From Novosphingobium sp. KCTC 2891 (GTDB lineage Bacteria > Pseudomonadota > Alphaproteobacteria > Sphingomonadales > Sphingomonadaceae): DNA of 64,000 nucleotides. The translations under genes were made by a program, and so were the position numbers. The notes under the pieces were generated by a model. The model saw only the letters and a list, made by a program, of their open reading frames with translations. It was not told the DNA's origin and did not search any database. The stretch covers positions 62,001 through 126,000 of the forward strand of contig NZ_JAPCZG010000003.1 in assembly GCF_025938155.1 (NCBI RefSeq). Direction: 5' to 3'. Shown piece by piece: positions 17,623 to 27,911 of this stretch; within the stretch, counting starts at the first letter, position 1, and each line of letters starts with the position of its first letter.

Positions 17623-19129
17623 GGCCGCCGCCATCCCTCCGAGCCGAACCGGCGAGCAGCAGGACATTGCCGCGCTCGCCAAGGGTGGGCGCACCAACTT
17701 CCTCGGCTTCCTGCTGCGGCTGGCCGCGCGCATACCGTTCCTGTTCATCGCCGGGCGCCTCTATGGCGCGGACGACCTTGGCCGCTTTGCGTCCGCCACC
17801 ATTGCGGTGGAACTGGCGGCGCAGCTGGCCACGCTGGGGCAGAAGCGCGGGCTGGCGCAGCAACTGGCCAAGGACGACCGGCCCGGTGCCTGTATCGTGG
17901 CCGATGCGCTGCTGCTGTCCGGCGTGGTCTCCGCGATCTTCGCTGCGATCCTCTATGCCTTCCCGGCGCCGATGTTTCCCAGCGGCGAATTTACTGCGCT
18001 TCAGCGCCTGCTGCCGCTGACGATCCTGCCGCTGGCGCTGGGCGACATCGCGCTTGCGGCGCTGGCCTACAAGTTCGACGTGGGTGCCACGGTGCGCGCG
18101 CGCGCGGTGGTCGAGCCGTGGACGCTGTCGATCGTGGCGGGCGGGTTGTGGCTGGCGGGAATGTGGTATCTGCCGCTGCGCGAAAGTGGGCTGATCCTGT
18201 CCTACGTGGCGTCGATGGTGGGGGCGATGGCCACCGCTTTCGTGCCGCTGGTGAAAAGCTATGGTCTGCCGCGGCAGTGGTCCCCGCGTCCGGGCGACCT
18301 GCTGCGGCTGGCGAACCGCAACCTGCCGCTGGCCGGTGCGGACGCGGTGGAATGGGGCACGCGCAAGCTCGACATCTTCATCCTGGGCACGTTCGCGCCG
18401 CCCTCGGCCGTGGGCATCTATTACGTCGCGCAGCAGGTCGCCTCGCTGCCGCAGAAGCTGAAGACAAGCTTCGAGCCGATCCTGGGGCCGGTGATCACGC
18501 GCAACCTCAAGGAACGCAATTACGACGCCATCGCCCGGCAGGTGTGCCAGGTGGGGTTCTGGATCATCGCCGCGCAGGCGGGCATCGCGCTGGCGCTGGG
18601 CATTCCGGGCAGGGGCGTGATGGGGCTGGTCGGGCCGAACTTCGTGGCTGGCACCGGCGCGCTGGCGCTGCTGCTGGCGGCCGAAGTGGTCGCGGCCACG
18701 GCCGTCGTCAGCGAGGCGGCGCTGATCTACGTGGCGCGGATGCGCAACCTGTGGATCAGCCTTGGCACCATTGCCTTGCAAGGGGCATTGACCGTGGGGC
18801 TGATGCTGCTGGCACGACGCGGCGGCGCGGGGCCGCTGCTGGAGGCGGAGGCCGCCGCCTTCGCGCTGGCGGTCACGCTGGGGCTTTCCTCGCTGCTGAA
18901 ATCGCGGCTGCTGGGGCGGATCCTGGGCCAGAGCATCAACAACTGGCGCTGGGCGCTGGTGTGGGCGGCGGTGCCGGCGTGCATGGTCGGCTATTTGGTC
19001 AAGTTCCTGCCCGAATGGGCGGAGCTTTCGTTGGGTATTCCGGCGATCCTGGGCGTCTATTGCTACGTGATCTGGCGGCGCGGCTTCGGGCCGGAAGACC
19101 GGATGCTGTTCAGGAAGCAGGCCGCCTGA
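17615..19129 (+). CDS. oligosaccharide flippase family membrane protein
   Basis: Polysaccharide transporter of the MOP superfamily (Wzx/RfbX-like), about 504 residues with some 12-14 hydrophobic helices from residue ~30 to the end. Members move lipid-linked sugars or lipids across the inner membrane. NRNLPLAG and an amphipathic DAVEWGTRKLD segment in the middle are typical of the family's second half. The likely start is TTG at 17615, overlapping the gpsA stop. A longer frame reaches back to 17543 but would overlap gpsA by 80 bases. No glycosyltransferase or other envelope-sugar gene is adjacent, so the substrate is unknown. A short cytoplasmic N-terminus precedes the first helix. Confidence 0.82.
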   Translation: MAEAAAIPPSRTGEQQDIAALAKGGRTNFLGFLLRLAARIPFLFIAGRLYGADDLGRFASATIAVELAAQLATLGQKRGLAQQLAKDDRPGACIVADALLLSGVVSAIFAAILYAFPAPMFPSGEFTALQRLLPLTILPLALGDIALAALAYKFDVGATVRARAVVEPWTLSIVAGGLWLAGMWYLPLRESGLILSYVASMVGAMATAFVPLVKSYGLPRQWSPRPGDLLRLANRNLPLAGADAVEWGTRKLDIFILGTFAPPSAVGIYYVAQQVASLPQKLKTSFEPILGPVITRNLKERNYDAIARQVCQVGFWIIAAQAGIALALGIPGRGVMGLVGPNFVAGTGALALLLAAEVVAATAVVSEAALIYVARMRNLWISLGTIALQGALTVGLMLLARRGGAGPLLEAEAAAFALAVTLGLSSLLKSRLLGRILGQSINNWRWALVWAAVPACMVGYLVKFLPEWAELSLGIPAILGVYCYVIWRRGFGPEDRMLFRKQAA

Positions 19130-19199
19130 CATCTTGGCAATGGCGCCGCTCCGTGGGATGGCGCAGACGGGTTTGTGAAACGCGGGTTCGGGAGTTCAC

Positions 19200-19802
19200 A
19201 TGGTACAGATGCTCGAGGCCAACTGGATCGCGGTACTGGCGGTCGTTGCGCTCGTCTTCCTTGTCGCCTGGCTGGTGTGGGGACGGCGCAAGCCTGCCCG
19301 CGTGCAGCGGGAATATCGCGACGTTCTGTCGGAGGGCGCCGGCCCGGCACAGCGCAACAACGCCTTGATCGACACGCCGCCGGCTGCGGCCATTCCGCCG
19401 ATCACCACCATCGCGCCGCCCCCCGGCGCGGGTCTGATGGCCGGCGTCGGCGAGATCGTGAGCGAGGCGGCCGAACAGGAAATCGAAGCCGCCGTCGCGC
19501 CCGAGCCAGCACCTGCACCTGCGGCTTCGCCGGCAGAGCCGGTGGCTCCCGCGGCATCTGCGCAGGGTGATGACCTCAAGCGGATCAAGGGCGTCGGCCC
19601 CAAGCTGAGCACGCTGCTGGGCCAGTTGGGCGTGACGACCTTCGCGCAGATCGCGAACTGGACCGAGGCGGACCTCGCCGCGATCGACGCCAAGCTGGGC
19701 GCGTTCGCGGGGCGGCCGACGCGCGATGCGTGGATCGAGCAGGCCAAGCTCCTCGCGGGGGGGGATACCGCCGGCTACGAAGCGAAGTTCGGCAAGCTCT
19801 GA
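19200..19802 (+). CDS. membrane-anchored helix-hairpin-helix protein
   Basis: A 200-residue protein with three parts. Residues 7-29 form a single transmembrane helix. Residues ~45-120 are a Pro/Ala/Glu-rich linker. Residues ~122-200 form a helix-hairpin-helix-like domain, with LKRIKGVGPKLSTLL and a second hairpin around TFAQIANWTEADLAAID. This C-terminal domain resembles the putative 5' nuclease/HhH domain found in many alphaproteobacterial proteins, including ones next to respiratory genes. A membrane anchor on a DNA- or RNA-binding fold could tether nucleic acid at the envelope, but no activity can be assigned. The gene is convergent with the lipoprotein gene. Confidence 0.78.
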   Translation: MVQMLEANWIAVLAVVALVFLVAWLVWGRRKPARVQREYRDVLSEGAGPAQRNNALIDTPPAAAIPPITTIAPPPGAGLMAGVGEIVSEAAEQEIEAAVAPEPAPAPAASPAEPVAPAASAQGDDLKRIKGVGPKLSTLLGQLGVTTFAQIANWTEADLAAIDAKLGAFAGRPTRDAWIEQAKLLAGGDTAGYEAKFGKL

Positions 19803-19823
19803 AGGGGGCTGTTCAGGCCCAGG

Positions 19824-20402
19824 CTACTCGGGGGCGGCAGCGCTGAGCGGCGCGGCCACCGCCGGGCTGGCCTTGCACCGGCGCAGCACGTCGCGCGCGG
19901 CGTCGCTGGCCACCACCTTGATCATGCCCCCGCCGGGCAGCGTACCGTTGAACGCGCCCTGGAACACGGCCGCGCCCGGATCGTCGGGATTGAGCGAGCC
20001 CTGCCACAGATAGCCGCGCTGGCCGGGCACCGAGGTGGCATCGACCGGCAGCCGCAGGATGTGCCCGCTGCCCTGAAGCGCGAACAGCGCCTGCGCGCCG
20101 ACTTCCGCAGGGCTGTGCCGGGTGACCAGGACCACGCCGGAGCGACAGGCCAGCGTCAGTAGCGGAGTCTCGCCGGCATAACCGAAGCGCGCCTCGTCCC
20201 CGTTGCCGGTCCATCCGGCCCGAGCGTTTTCGACCGGCGCGCCCGGCAGCGCTTCGCTCTGCGGCATCGACAGGCGCACCGCATCGAGCGGCGCACCTTC
20301 GCGCGGCGTGCTGGCGGCGGACTTGGTGCAGCCGGACAGCGCAGCAAGGCTGCAGACGGCGGCGATCCCGGTGATCCCTGCTCGGGCGAGGTGGCGAATC
20401 AT
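19824..20402 (-). CDS. hypothetical lipoprotein
   Basis: A 192-residue exported protein. MIRHLARAG is followed by a hydrophobic segment and the lipobox LSGC near residue 25, so it should be acylated and membrane-anchored. The mature part has a Cys pair candidate (LACRSG, RRCKAS) and no recognised domain. It may bind or inhibit something in the periplasm, but that is a guess. I choose the ATG at 20402 because it overlaps the uvrB stop as ATGA; another in-frame ATG three codons earlier is possible. It is the downstream partner of uvrB, perhaps only for transcription. Confidence 0.7.
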   Translation of the reverse strand: MIRHLARAGITGIAAVCSLAALSGCTKSAASTPREGAPLDAVRLSMPQSEALPGAPVENARAGWTGNGDEARFGYAGETPLLTLACRSGVVLVTRHSPAEVGAQALFALQGSGHILRLPVDATSVPGQRGYLWQGSLNPDDPGAAVFQGAFNGTLPGGGMIKVVASDAARDVLRRCKASPAVAAPLSAAAPE

Positions 20403-22585
20403 TTGCCCCATTTACGCTGAGACTTGCCGTAACGCATCTTCCGCGTGCCGGGTTTTCCCTCGTTCGATCGCCCGACCATCGGCGCCTTGCGGTCGCCTTC
20501 GGGCAGGCCGAGCTCTGTGGCTTCCAGTCGTCGGATTTCGTCGCGCAGCCGGCCCGCTTCCTCGAATTCGAGATCGGCGGCGGCGGCGCGCATCCGTTTC
20601 TCGAGATCCTCGATATAGCCGCGCAGGTTGTGGCCGACGAGATTGTTGGTGGCGTCGTCGTCGATTTCGACCAGCACGCCGTCGCGGCTGGCGGTATCGG
20701 CCACGATATCGTGGATGTTGCGCTTGATCGTTTGCGGCGTGATGCCGTGTTCTTCGTTGAAGGCCTGTTGCCGGGCGCGGCGGCGGTCGGTTTCGGCGAT
20801 GGCGCGTTCCATGCTGCCGGTCATGCGGTCGGCATAGAGGATCACGCGACCATCGACGTTGCGCGCGGCGCGGCCGATGGTCTGGATCAGCGAGGTTTCG
20901 CTGCGCAGGAAGCCTTCCTTGTCGGCATCGAGGATGCAGACGAGGCCGCATTCGGGGATGTCCAGCCCTTCGCGCAGCAGGTTGATGCCCACCAGCACGT
21001 CATAGACGCCAAGGCGCAAGTCGCGGATCAGCTCGATGCGTTCCAGCGTCTCGACATCGGAATGCATGTAGCGCACGCGCAGCCCTGCCTCGTGCATGAA
21101 CTCGGTGAGATCCTCGGCCATGCGCTTGGTCAGCGTGGTGACGAGTGTGCGGTACCCCTGCGCGGCGGTTTCGCGGCATTCGTTGATGCAGTCCTGCACC
21201 TGGTCCTCGACCGGGCGGATGAACACCGGCGGGTCGATCAGGCCGGTGGGACGGATCACCTGTTCGGCGAAGACGCCGCCCGATTGCTCCATTTCCCACG
21301 ATCCGGGCGTGGCGGAGACGGCCACGGTCTGCGGGCGCATCGCGTCCCACTCGTTGAAGCGCAGCGGGCGGTTGTCGATGCAGCTGGGCAGGCGGAAGCC
21401 GTATTCGGCCAGCGTGATCTTGCGGCGGTGATCCCCCTTCGACATCGCGCCGATCTGCGGCACGGTCTGGTGGCTTTCATCGACGAACAGCAGCGCGTTG
21501 TCGGGCAGGTATTCGAACAGGGTCGGCGGCGGCTCGCCCGGCATACGGCCGGTGAGGAAGCGGCTGTAGTTCTCGATGCCGGCACAGCTGCCCGTCGCGG
21601 CGATCATCTCGAGATCGAAATTGGTGCGCTGTTCGAGCCGCTGGGCTTCCAGCAGCTTGCCTTCCGCTTCCAGTTCCTTGAGCCGTTCGGTCAACTCGAA
21701 GCGGATTGCCTCGGTCGCCTGCTTCATGGTCGGCCCCGGCGTGACATAGTGCGAATTGGCGTAGACGCGCACTTTGTCGAGCTTGGTGCCCGCCTTGCCG
21801 GTCAGGGGATCGAACTCGGCGATCTCCTCGATCTCGTCGCCGAAGAACGACACGCGCCATGCCATGTCCTCATAGTGCGACGGGAAGATTTCGAGATTGT
21901 CGCCGCGCACGCGGAAATTGCCGCGCTGGAAGGCGGCGTCGTTGCGCTTGTATTGCAACGCCACGAGCTTGCGGATGATCTCGCGGTTGTCGACCGTGTC
22001 GCCCTTCTTGAGGTCGAAGATCATCGCCGAATAGGTTTCGACCGAACCGATGCCGTAGAGGCACGAGACCGACGCCACGATGATCACGTCGTCACGTTCG
22101 AGCAGCGCGCGCGTGGCCGAGTGGCGCATCCGGTCGATCGCCTCGTTCACCGAGCTTTCCTTCTCGATGTAGGTATCCGAGCGCGGGACGTAGGCTTCCG
22201 GCTGGTAGTAGTCGTAGTAAGAGACGAAATACTCGACCGCGTTGTCGGGGAAGAAGCTCTTCATCTCGCCATAGAGCTGCGCCGCCAGGATCTTGTTGGG
22301 CGCGAGGATCAACGCCGGCCGCTGCAACTGTTCGATCACCTGGGCCATGGTGAACGTCTTGCCCGATCCGGTGACGCCGAGGAGAACCTGCGTCTGCTCT
22401 CCTTCCAGCGCGGTGGAGACAAGGTCAGCGATCGCGGTCGGCTGGTCGCCGGCGGGCTGGTAATCGGAAACGATCCGGAACGGGCGACCCCCGTCGGACT
22501 TTTCCGGCCTCTGCGGCTTGTGGGGAACGAAGTTGCCGGAAGTGTCGGGTTCTTCGAGACCCCGGCGGATGACGAGTTCGGCCAT
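20399..22585 (-). CDS. uvrB: excinuclease ABC subunit B
   Basis: The damage-verifying helicase subunit of nucleotide excision repair, which works with UvrA and UvrC. It has 728 residues, slightly longer than the E. coli protein. Walker A GVTGSGKT lies near residue 70, the damage-probing beta-hairpin [12 protein letters not shown] near 120, DESHQ near 366, helicase motifs LREGLDIPE and QTIGRAARN in the C-terminal half, and a UVR domain near residue 660 for UvrC contact. A Lys/Arg-rich tail ends the protein. The start is MAELVI; the frame is open upstream but the family begins here. A LexA-type box lies 16 bases upstream, so SOS induction is likely. Confidence 0.96.
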   Translation of the reverse strand: MAELVIRRGLEEPDTSGNFVPHKPQRPEKSDGGRPFRIVSDYQPAGDQPTAIADLVSTALEGEQTQVLLGVTGSGKTFTMAQVIEQLQRPALILAPNKILAAQLYGEMKSFFPDNAVEYFVSYYDYYQPEAYVPRSDTYIEKESSVNEAIDRMRHSATRALLERDDVIIVASVSCLYGIGSVETYSAMIFDLKKGDTVDNREIIRKLVALQYKRNDAAFQRGNFRVRGDNLEIFPSHYEDMAWRVSFFGDEIEEIAEFDPLTGKAGTKLDKVRVYANSHYVTPGPTMKQATEAIRFELTERLKELEAEGKLLEAQRLEQRTNFDLEMIAATGSCAGIENYSRFLTGRMPGEPPPTLFEYLPDNALLFVDESHQTVPQIGAMSKGDHRRKITLAEYGFRLPSCIDNRPLRFNEWDAMRPQTVAVSATPGSWEMEQSGGVFAEQVIRPTGLIDPPVFIRPVEDQVQDCINECRETAAQGYRTLVTTLTKRMAEDLTEFMHEAGLRVRYMHSDVETLERIELIRDLRLGVYDVLVGINLLREGLDIPECGLVCILDADKEGFLRSETSLIQTIGRAARNVDGRVILYADRMTGSMERAIAETDRRRARQQAFNEEHGITPQTIKRNIHDIVADTASRDGVLVEIDDDATNNLVGHNLRGYIEDLEKRMRAAAADLEFEEAGRLRDEIRRLEATELGLPEGDRKAPMVGRSNEGKPGTRKMRYGKSQRKWGK

Positions 22586-22600
22586 GATGCGAGTATGGGT

Positions 22601-22615
22601 GTTCTTTATGCGTTC
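22601..22615. promoter_or_regulatory. LexA (SOS) box upstream of uvrB
   Basis: GTTC-N7-GTTC, a direct repeat with exactly 7 bases between, is the LexA target known in alphaproteobacteria. It ends 16 bases before the uvrB ATG on the minus strand, the expected place for repression of an SOS gene. Confidence 0.75.
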
Positions 22616-22749
22616 CGCAATGCCCGCGTGCGTTGCCACGCGCGCCGGTTGGCAAGCGCGGCTGGCGGGACTAGGGTGCGCCGGCAGGGGACACGTGGAA
22701 CCATCGTTCGCGCCGCGAAGCGATGGTTCGTAGAAGAAACGAGGTCCCC

Positions 22750-24471
22750 ATGCGCTTGCCCGGCCTGTTGTTGACACTGACCATGCTCGGTTCGGCGAGC
22801 GCTTCCACGGTGCTCGCTCCGGCGCTGTCGGACCGCGGCAATGCGCGCAACGGACCGCAGATCGCGGCGGAGACCGATCGCCCCAGCTATTCGCTCTATG
22901 CGCCGGGCGAGCCTGTGGCGGTGAATTTCGACGTCACCGGGCTCGCGCCCGGCCAGGCGACATCGCTGGCGCTGGTGGTGCGCGATGATGCCGACAGGCA
23001 GATTGCCTCCGCCAGCCTGCCCTTGCGGGCGGATGCGGCCGGAGAGGCCCACGCGACCTATGCCGCCCCGCATCCCCGCCTGGGATACTACGCGGTATCG
23101 GCCCGGTTGCCGGATGGTTCGACCATCATGGGCGAGGGGACGCGCCCGGATGGTATCGTGACGTATGGCGTGCTGCCCGATCCCGCGCTTCGGCGGGATT
23201 TCGGCGCGGCGCGGTCGCGTTTCGGATTGCAGGGCGGCTTCAACCGCAAGGTCAGCGTGTTGCCCTGGCTGGGCGTGCGATATGTTCTTGGTGCAGGAAG
23301 CTGGACCCGCAGGACGCCGCTCTCGCCGGGCTTGCCAATGGCGGAGCAACCCGGCCCGGCAAACGGGCGGCGATCGGTGCTGGCCGCATCCGCCGGCGCG
23401 CCCTCGTACGACGGCAAGCCTTGGAACGTCTATCCGATCGCCATCGTTGGTTCGAACAACCTGCCGGAATGGGCGGTAAGGCCCGGATCCGAGGGCACGG
23501 TGTGCAAGCAGGCGGGCGCGCTGGGACCGGAGGGGCAGAAGGCGTTTCCGGCCTATGCCGAGCAACTGGCGAGGATCTTCGTGGCCGATTACCCGGACCA
23601 GTCCCCGCGCATCTACCAGATCACGTGGGAGCCGGAGCAGAAATGGTGTTTCGGTGGATCGGCGGAGGATCTCGTCACATTCTATCGGTTGGTCCACGAT
23701 GTGATCCACCGCGTTGACCCCAACGCACTTGTCGCGGGGCCGACGTTGTTTCCCCAACCTGAATCGACTCGTCAGCTTGGGCAATTGTGGGACGCGGGCC
23801 TGCGCCGCTACATCGATGCCTTCGCGCTCCATCCCTATCCCGGCGGGGTGCCGGCGGAACGCTTCGGGATGCCGCGCGAACTGGAAAGGCAGCTTGCCGC
23901 CATTCCCGACGGGCAGGGGATTCCGTTCCTCGGCACGGAACATGGCGCCGATAGCGACCGTGATGGCCTGATCGGCAAGGCGACCGAGGATCTCCACAAG
24001 ACGCTGATGATGCTGGGGCACGGCGCGTTGCTGGACGTGGGTTTCTACGTTGCCGACTATTGGGTGGCTGCGAACGGCCCTCACGGCAAGGGCCGCGATA
24101 CGCAGGGCTTCTTCTTCAACCTCAACGGCGCGATGCCTTATGGCACCGATCGCCTTGGCCCCAAGCCGCTGGTGCCGGCCTATGCGGCAATGACCCAGCT
24201 GCTCGACGGGAGCGACGGGCGGGGGCGGCTGGCCGGGCTGACCGGCACGCAGAACGGCTACCGCTTCGTGCGCGGCGGAATGACGGTCGATGCGGTGTGG
24301 GACTATGGCACGCCCGCCAACAGTCAGCCTGCAGCCGGGCAGGCCGGGTCTCGCTGGCCGGTCCGCGCGGGCGCGCGCCTCTGCGACTGGATGGGCAATT
24401 GCCGCCCCGCCAGCACGTCGTTCGTCACGCTGGGCCAGCGGCCGGTATACATCGTGACGGGCACGCCCTGA
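22750..24471 (+). CDS. secreted glycoside hydrolase-like protein (clan GH-A fold suspected)
   Basis: A 573-residue exported protein. The signal peptide runs [19 protein letters not shown]. Residues ~40-140 look like an Ig-like or accessory beta domain ([12 protein letters not shown]...). The remainder resembles a TIM-barrel glycosidase. Glu294 in TWEPEQKW and Glu397 in LGTEHGAD, about 100 residues apart, fit the acid/base and nucleophile pair of clan GH-A enzymes. HPYPGG around residue 365 is a typical substrate-cleft segment. I cannot place it in a numbered family. A C-terminal beta domain appears to follow the barrel. It stands alone, divergent from uvrB; the ATG at 22750 is chosen because it opens the signal peptide. 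Confidence 0.65.
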   Translation: MRLPGLLLTLTMLGSASASTVLAPALSDRGNARNGPQIAAETDRPSYSLYAPGEPVAVNFDVTGLAPGQATSLALVVRDDADRQIASASLPLRADAAGEAHATYAAPHPRLGYYAVSARLPDGSTIMGEGTRPDGIVTYGVLPDPALRRDFGAARSRFGLQGGFNRKVSVLPWLGVRYVLGAGSWTRRTPLSPGLPMAEQPGPANGRRSVLAASAGAPSYDGKPWNVYPIAIVGSNNLPEWAVRPGSEGTVCKQAGALGPEGQKAFPAYAEQLARIFVADYPDQSPRIYQITWEPEQKWCFGGSAEDLVTFYRLVHDVIHRVDPNALVAGPTLFPQPESTRQLGQLWDAGLRRYIDAFALHPYPGGVPAERFGMPRELERQLAAIPDGQGIPFLGTEHGADSDRDGLIGKATEDLHKTLMMLGHGALLDVGFYVADYWVAANGPHGKGRDTQGFFFNLNGAMPYGTDRLGPKPLVPAYAAMTQLLDGSDGRGRLAGLTGTQNGYRFVRGGMTVDAVWDYGTPANSQPAAGQAGSRWPVRAGARLCDWMGNCRPASTSFVTLGQRPVYIVTGTP

Positions 24472-24577
24472 TCCTTTCGCGCCATCCCAGGTTCATGACA
24501 CTTTTGTGAAACTTTGCGGCAGTGCTGGCGTTGAGCGCTGGCATGGGCTCAGGGCTTCGGCCTGCAGGAGTGAAGCG

Positions 24578-25390
24578 ATGGCGGCATGGATCGAACAGGA
24601 TTGGCACGGCGCGGCAGCCTTGCGCGACGCCGGGGCGCGGCTGGATGCGGTTCGCCGTGAGGTCCTGCGCCGCCATGCCTTGGCCTTCCAGCCTCGTCCC
24701 TCCACCGCACGCGGCCCTGCGCTGGCCCGGTTGCTGGCGGAACTGAAGACGCCGATCGAGCAGTGGCAGGCGCGCCGTGCGGCCAACTCGCAGCCACCTT
24801 CGGCCGGGCCGGCCGTCACGTCGCGCCCGGTCATGCTGCTGCCCGGCTTCGGCACGCACCCGGCGCGGATGGGCGCGCTTCGCAAGGCGCTCGATGGCGC
24901 GGGGCACCGCGTGTCCGACTGGGGGCTGGGCTTCAACTTCGGTCCCACGGCGGATCGCTTCGACCGTTTGTGCGAACGCGTGGTGACGATGGCGCGCCGC
25001 GAGGGCGAGCCGATCGTGCTGGTGGGCTGGAGCCTTGGCGGGCTGTTCGCGCGCGAGGTCGCGCATCGCCATCCCGAGGCGGTGGCCATGGTGGTGACGA
25101 TGGGGTCGCCGTTTTCGGGCGACCGCAGGGCAAACAATGCATGGCGCGCGTATCAGCTGATTGCCGGGCACAGCGTGGATGAGCCGCCGGTGGGCCTCAC
25201 CTTCTCCCAAAAGCCGCCCGTGCCCACCGTGGCGCTGTGGAGCCCGCGCGACGGGATCGTCTCGCCGCGCTCGGCTTGCGGGCGCAAGGGGGAGCGGGAT
25301 CTCGCCGTGGCCCTGCGGTGCACGCATCTCGGTTTCGCGGCGCATCCCGCGGTGGCGGACACATTGTTGCGGCTGGTCGCCACGCTTTGA
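24578..25390 (+). CDS. alpha/beta hydrolase (lipase-like)
   Basis: A 270-residue alpha/beta hydrolase. Residues ~88-95 (VMLLPGFGTHP) form the oxyanion region, Ser152 in GWSLGG is the nucleophile, Asp225 in SPRDGIV the acid and His250 in THLGFA the base. There is no signal peptide; the N-terminal ~80 residues form a helical extension. Spacing and motifs resemble PGAP1-like or triacylglycerol lipase-type hydrolases that act on membrane lipids or esters. A CAGGAG element 6 bases before the ATG at 24578 supports this start over the frame opening at 24506. It precedes the Anbu operon by 108 bases in the same direction but probably has its own transcript. Confidence 0.82.
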   Translation: MAAWIEQDWHGAAALRDAGARLDAVRREVLRRHALAFQPRPSTARGPALARLLAELKTPIEQWQARRAANSQPPSAGPAVTSRPVMLLPGFGTHPARMGALRKALDGAGHRVSDWGLGFNFGPTADRFDRLCERVVTMARREGEPIVLVGWSLGGLFAREVAHRHPEAVAMVVTMGSPFSGDRRANNAWRAYQLIAGHSVDEPPVGLTFSQKPPVPTVALWSPRDGIVSPRSACGRKGERDLAVALRCTHLGFAAHPAVADTLLRLVATL

Positions 25391-25498
25391 TCCCCACCTT
25401 ATTTACGGTGAACTGACAAAATATTTCGCAGGTGCAGCATAGGCGCTTGTCGGACACTGATTCGTGTGCGAGCAATGAGGTCCAGACGGGATGTGCCT

Positions 25499-26932
25499 AT
25501 GACCAACTCCTCGCCCTCGTCCTATGACGAGATGCATGATGCCGACGGCGCGGCGCGCGCTGCCTACAACGGTTACTGCAAGTGGTTCGAGGAGCAACCG
25601 CCCGGTTTGCTGAAGCGCAAGGGCAGCGAAGCCGAAGCATTTTTCCGGCGCACCGGCATTACTTTCAACGTCTATGGCGCAGAGGATGCGGAAGAGCGGT
25701 TGATCCCGTTCGACATGGTGCCGCGCATCATCACCGCGCACCAGTGGCGCAAGCTCTCACGCGGGATCGAGCAGCGCGTTCGCGCGCTCAATGCCTTCCT
25801 CCACGATCTCTATCACCGGCAGGAGATCGTCCGGTCGGGCCGGCTGCCCGAGCGATTGCTCGAACGCAATGCCGCGTTCCTGCCGCAGATGGCAGGCTTC
25901 ACCCCGCCGGGCGGGGTCTACACCCACATTGTCGGCATCGATCTCGTCCGCACGGGCGAGGACGATTTCATGGTTCTGGAGGACAACGCCCGCACGCCGT
26001 CCGGCGTCTCCTATATGCTGGAGAACCGCGAGACGATGATGGCGATGTTCCCGGAACTGTTCACCCGTGTGCGGGTGCGCGAGGTTTCGGACTATCCCCG
26101 GCGGCTTGCGCGCAGTCTGGCAGCATGCGCGCCCCCGGCCGCGCGCGGGCACAAGCCGGTGGTCGCGGTGCTGACGCCCGGCATCTACAACTCCGCCTAT
26201 TTCGAACACGCGTTCCTGGCCGACCAGATGGGCGCGGAACTGGTCGAGGGCAGCGACCTGCGCGTCGAGAACGGACGCATTGCCATGCGCACCACGCGCG
26301 GGTGGAAGTCGATCGACGTGATCTATCGCCGGGTGGATGACGAATACCTCGATCCGCTGACGTTCAATGCCGACAGCGTGCTGGGCGTCTCGGGCATCAT
26401 GGACGTCTACCGCGCGGGCGGCGTGACCATCGCCAACGCCCCCGGCACCGGCATCGCCGACGACAAGGCGATCTACAGTTTCATGCCGGAAATCGTCGAG
26501 TTCTACACCGGCGAGAAGCCGATCCTGCAGAACGTGCCGACCTGGCGCTGCTCGGAGCCCGATGCGCTGAAGTACGTGCTCGACAACCTGGCCGACCTTG
26601 TCGTGAAGGAAGTCCACGGTTCGGGCGGCTATGGGATGCTGATCGGGCCAACCTCGTCGAAGAAGGAAATCGCGGCCTTCTCGGCCAAGCTGCGCGCCCG
26701 GCCCGACAACTACATCGCGCAGCCCACGCTTTCGCTGTCCACCGTGCCGATCCTGACCAAGGCCGGCCTCGCGCCGCGCCACGTCGATCTTCGCCCCTTC
26801 GTGCTGGTCAGCCCCAACGGGATCGACATCACGCCGGGCGGTCTGACGCGCGTGGCGCTCAAGAAGGGATCGCTGGTGGTGAACTCGTCGCAGGGCGGGG
26901 GCACCAAGGACAGCTGGGTGCTGGACGACTGA
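25499..26932 (+). CDS. circularly permuted ATP-grasp protein of the Anbu operon
   Basis: A 477-residue protein of the circularly permuted ATP-grasp (type 2) family, formerly DUF404/DUF407. Conserved segments are the N-terminal YDEMHDADG, LIPFDMVPR near residue 77, FMVLEDNARTPSGVSY near residue 160, RRVDDEYLDPL near 280, APGTGIADDKA near 315, and VVKEVHGSGGYGMLIGP near 370. Relatives are expected to activate a carboxylate with ATP and join it to an amine, as in peptide ligation. The next gene encodes the alpha-E partner, its usual companion. The ATG at 25499 is preceded by GGGATGTG; a frame open from 25466 is also possible. First gene of the Anbu operon. Confidence 0.9.
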   Translation: MTNSSPSSYDEMHDADGAARAAYNGYCKWFEEQPPGLLKRKGSEAEAFFRRTGITFNVYGAEDAEERLIPFDMVPRIITAHQWRKLSRGIEQRVRALNAFLHDLYHRQEIVRSGRLPERLLERNAAFLPQMAGFTPPGGVYTHIVGIDLVRTGEDDFMVLEDNARTPSGVSYMLENRETMMAMFPELFTRVRVREVSDYPRRLARSLAACAPPAARGHKPVVAVLTPGIYNSAYFEHAFLADQMGAELVEGSDLRVENGRIAMRTTRGWKSIDVIYRRVDDEYLDPLTFNADSVLGVSGIMDVYRAGGVTIANAPGTGIADDKAIYSFMPEIVEFYTGEKPILQNVPTWRCSEPDALKYVLDNLADLVVKEVHGSGGYGMLIGPTSSKKEIAAFSAKLRARPDNYIAQPTLSLSTVPILTKAGLAPRHVDLRPFVLVSPNGIDITPGGLTRVALKKGSLVVNSSQGGGTKDSWVLDD

Positions 26933-26948
26933 TGCGGAAGGAACGCTG

Positions 26949-27896
26949 ATGCTAGGACGCTCCGCAAACGGCATTTTCTGGCTGTTCCGCTACCTTGAGC
27001 GCGCGGAGAACACCGCGCGGCTGATCGAGGCGGGATTCCGCATGGCCCTGACTCGCGATTCCAGGGACGCCAGCGACGAGTGGCGTTCGGTGGTGGTCAC
27101 GCTTGGCCTGCAAAAGGCCTACGAAGCCAAGTTCGGGCGCGAATATGGTGGCCCGCAGGTGTTCAACTTCATCCTGCGCGACAAGGACAATCCCGGCAAC
27201 GTGCTGGCGATGACCGAGCAGGCGCGCACCAATGCGCGCATGGTCCGCACCGGCATCACGCGCGAGGTGTGGGAAACCGTCAACGAAAGCTGGATGCGGC
27301 TGCGCGACCTGCTCGCCCGGCCGGTGAGCGAGACGCGGCTGGGCGACGTGATCGACACGATCCGCCGCCAGGCGACACAAGTGCGCGGGGCGATGGATGG
27401 CACCATGCTGCGCAACGACATCTACAATTTCGCGCGGATGGGCACGTTCGTCGAACGCGCCGACAGCACCGCGCGCATTCTCGATGTGAAATACTACGTG
27501 CTGCTGCCCAGCATTTCCTATGTCGGCTCCAGTCTCGACAACGTGCAGTGGGAAAACGTGCTGCGTTCGCTGGCGGGCGAGCGTGCTTATCGCTGGCTTA
27601 ATGCCGGGCGGATGGAAGCGCGCGGCATTGCGGAATTCCTTGTGCTCGACGGCCGTTTCCCGCGCAGCCTTGCGTTCTGCTACGCCGAACTCCAGTCGAA
27701 CCTCGCGCATCTCGCGCGTGAATACGGCGGCGAGATGGCCAGCCACGAGATTCTGCGCGATGCGGCGAGCAAGCTGCACACGATCACGATCGAGGCCATC
27801 TTTGAGCAGGGCCTCCATCAGTTCATTGGCGACTTTATCGCCTGCAACACCCGTCTCGCGCAGCAGATCCAGCGCGACTACCGGTTCATCGAGTAG
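26949..27896 (+). CDS. alpha-E domain protein (DUF403)
   Basis: A 315-residue, mainly helical protein opening MLGRSANGIFWLFRYLERAENTARL, the signature of alpha-E proteins. The family name reflects helices rich in conserved Glu; here RYLERAENTAR and FVERADSTARILD are the two clearest repeats. Alpha-E proteins occur almost only beside or fused to permuted ATP-grasp proteins, and are thought to assist them in forming peptide or amide bonds. It starts 16 bases after the ATP-grasp gene, with GGAAGGA as ribosome-binding site, and the transglutaminase gene follows after 15 bases. The biochemical role has not been shown. Confidence 0.92.
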   Translation: MLGRSANGIFWLFRYLERAENTARLIEAGFRMALTRDSRDASDEWRSVVVTLGLQKAYEAKFGREYGGPQVFNFILRDKDNPGNVLAMTEQARTNARMVRTGITREVWETVNESWMRLRDLLARPVSETRLGDVIDTIRRQATQVRGAMDGTMLRNDIYNFARMGTFVERADSTARILDVKYYVLLPSISYVGSSLDNVQWENVLRSLAGERAYRWLNAGRMEARGIAEFLVLDGRFPRSLAFCYAELQSNLAHLAREYGGEMASHEILRDAASKLHTITIEAIFEQGLHQFIGDFIACNTRLAQQIQRDYRFIE

Positions 27897-27911
27897 GGAA
27901 GGCCCGCCGCC

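Noticed and set aside
20630..22774. Open frame of 714 codons opposite uvrB
   Set aside because: Shadow of uvrB in a GC-rich genome.
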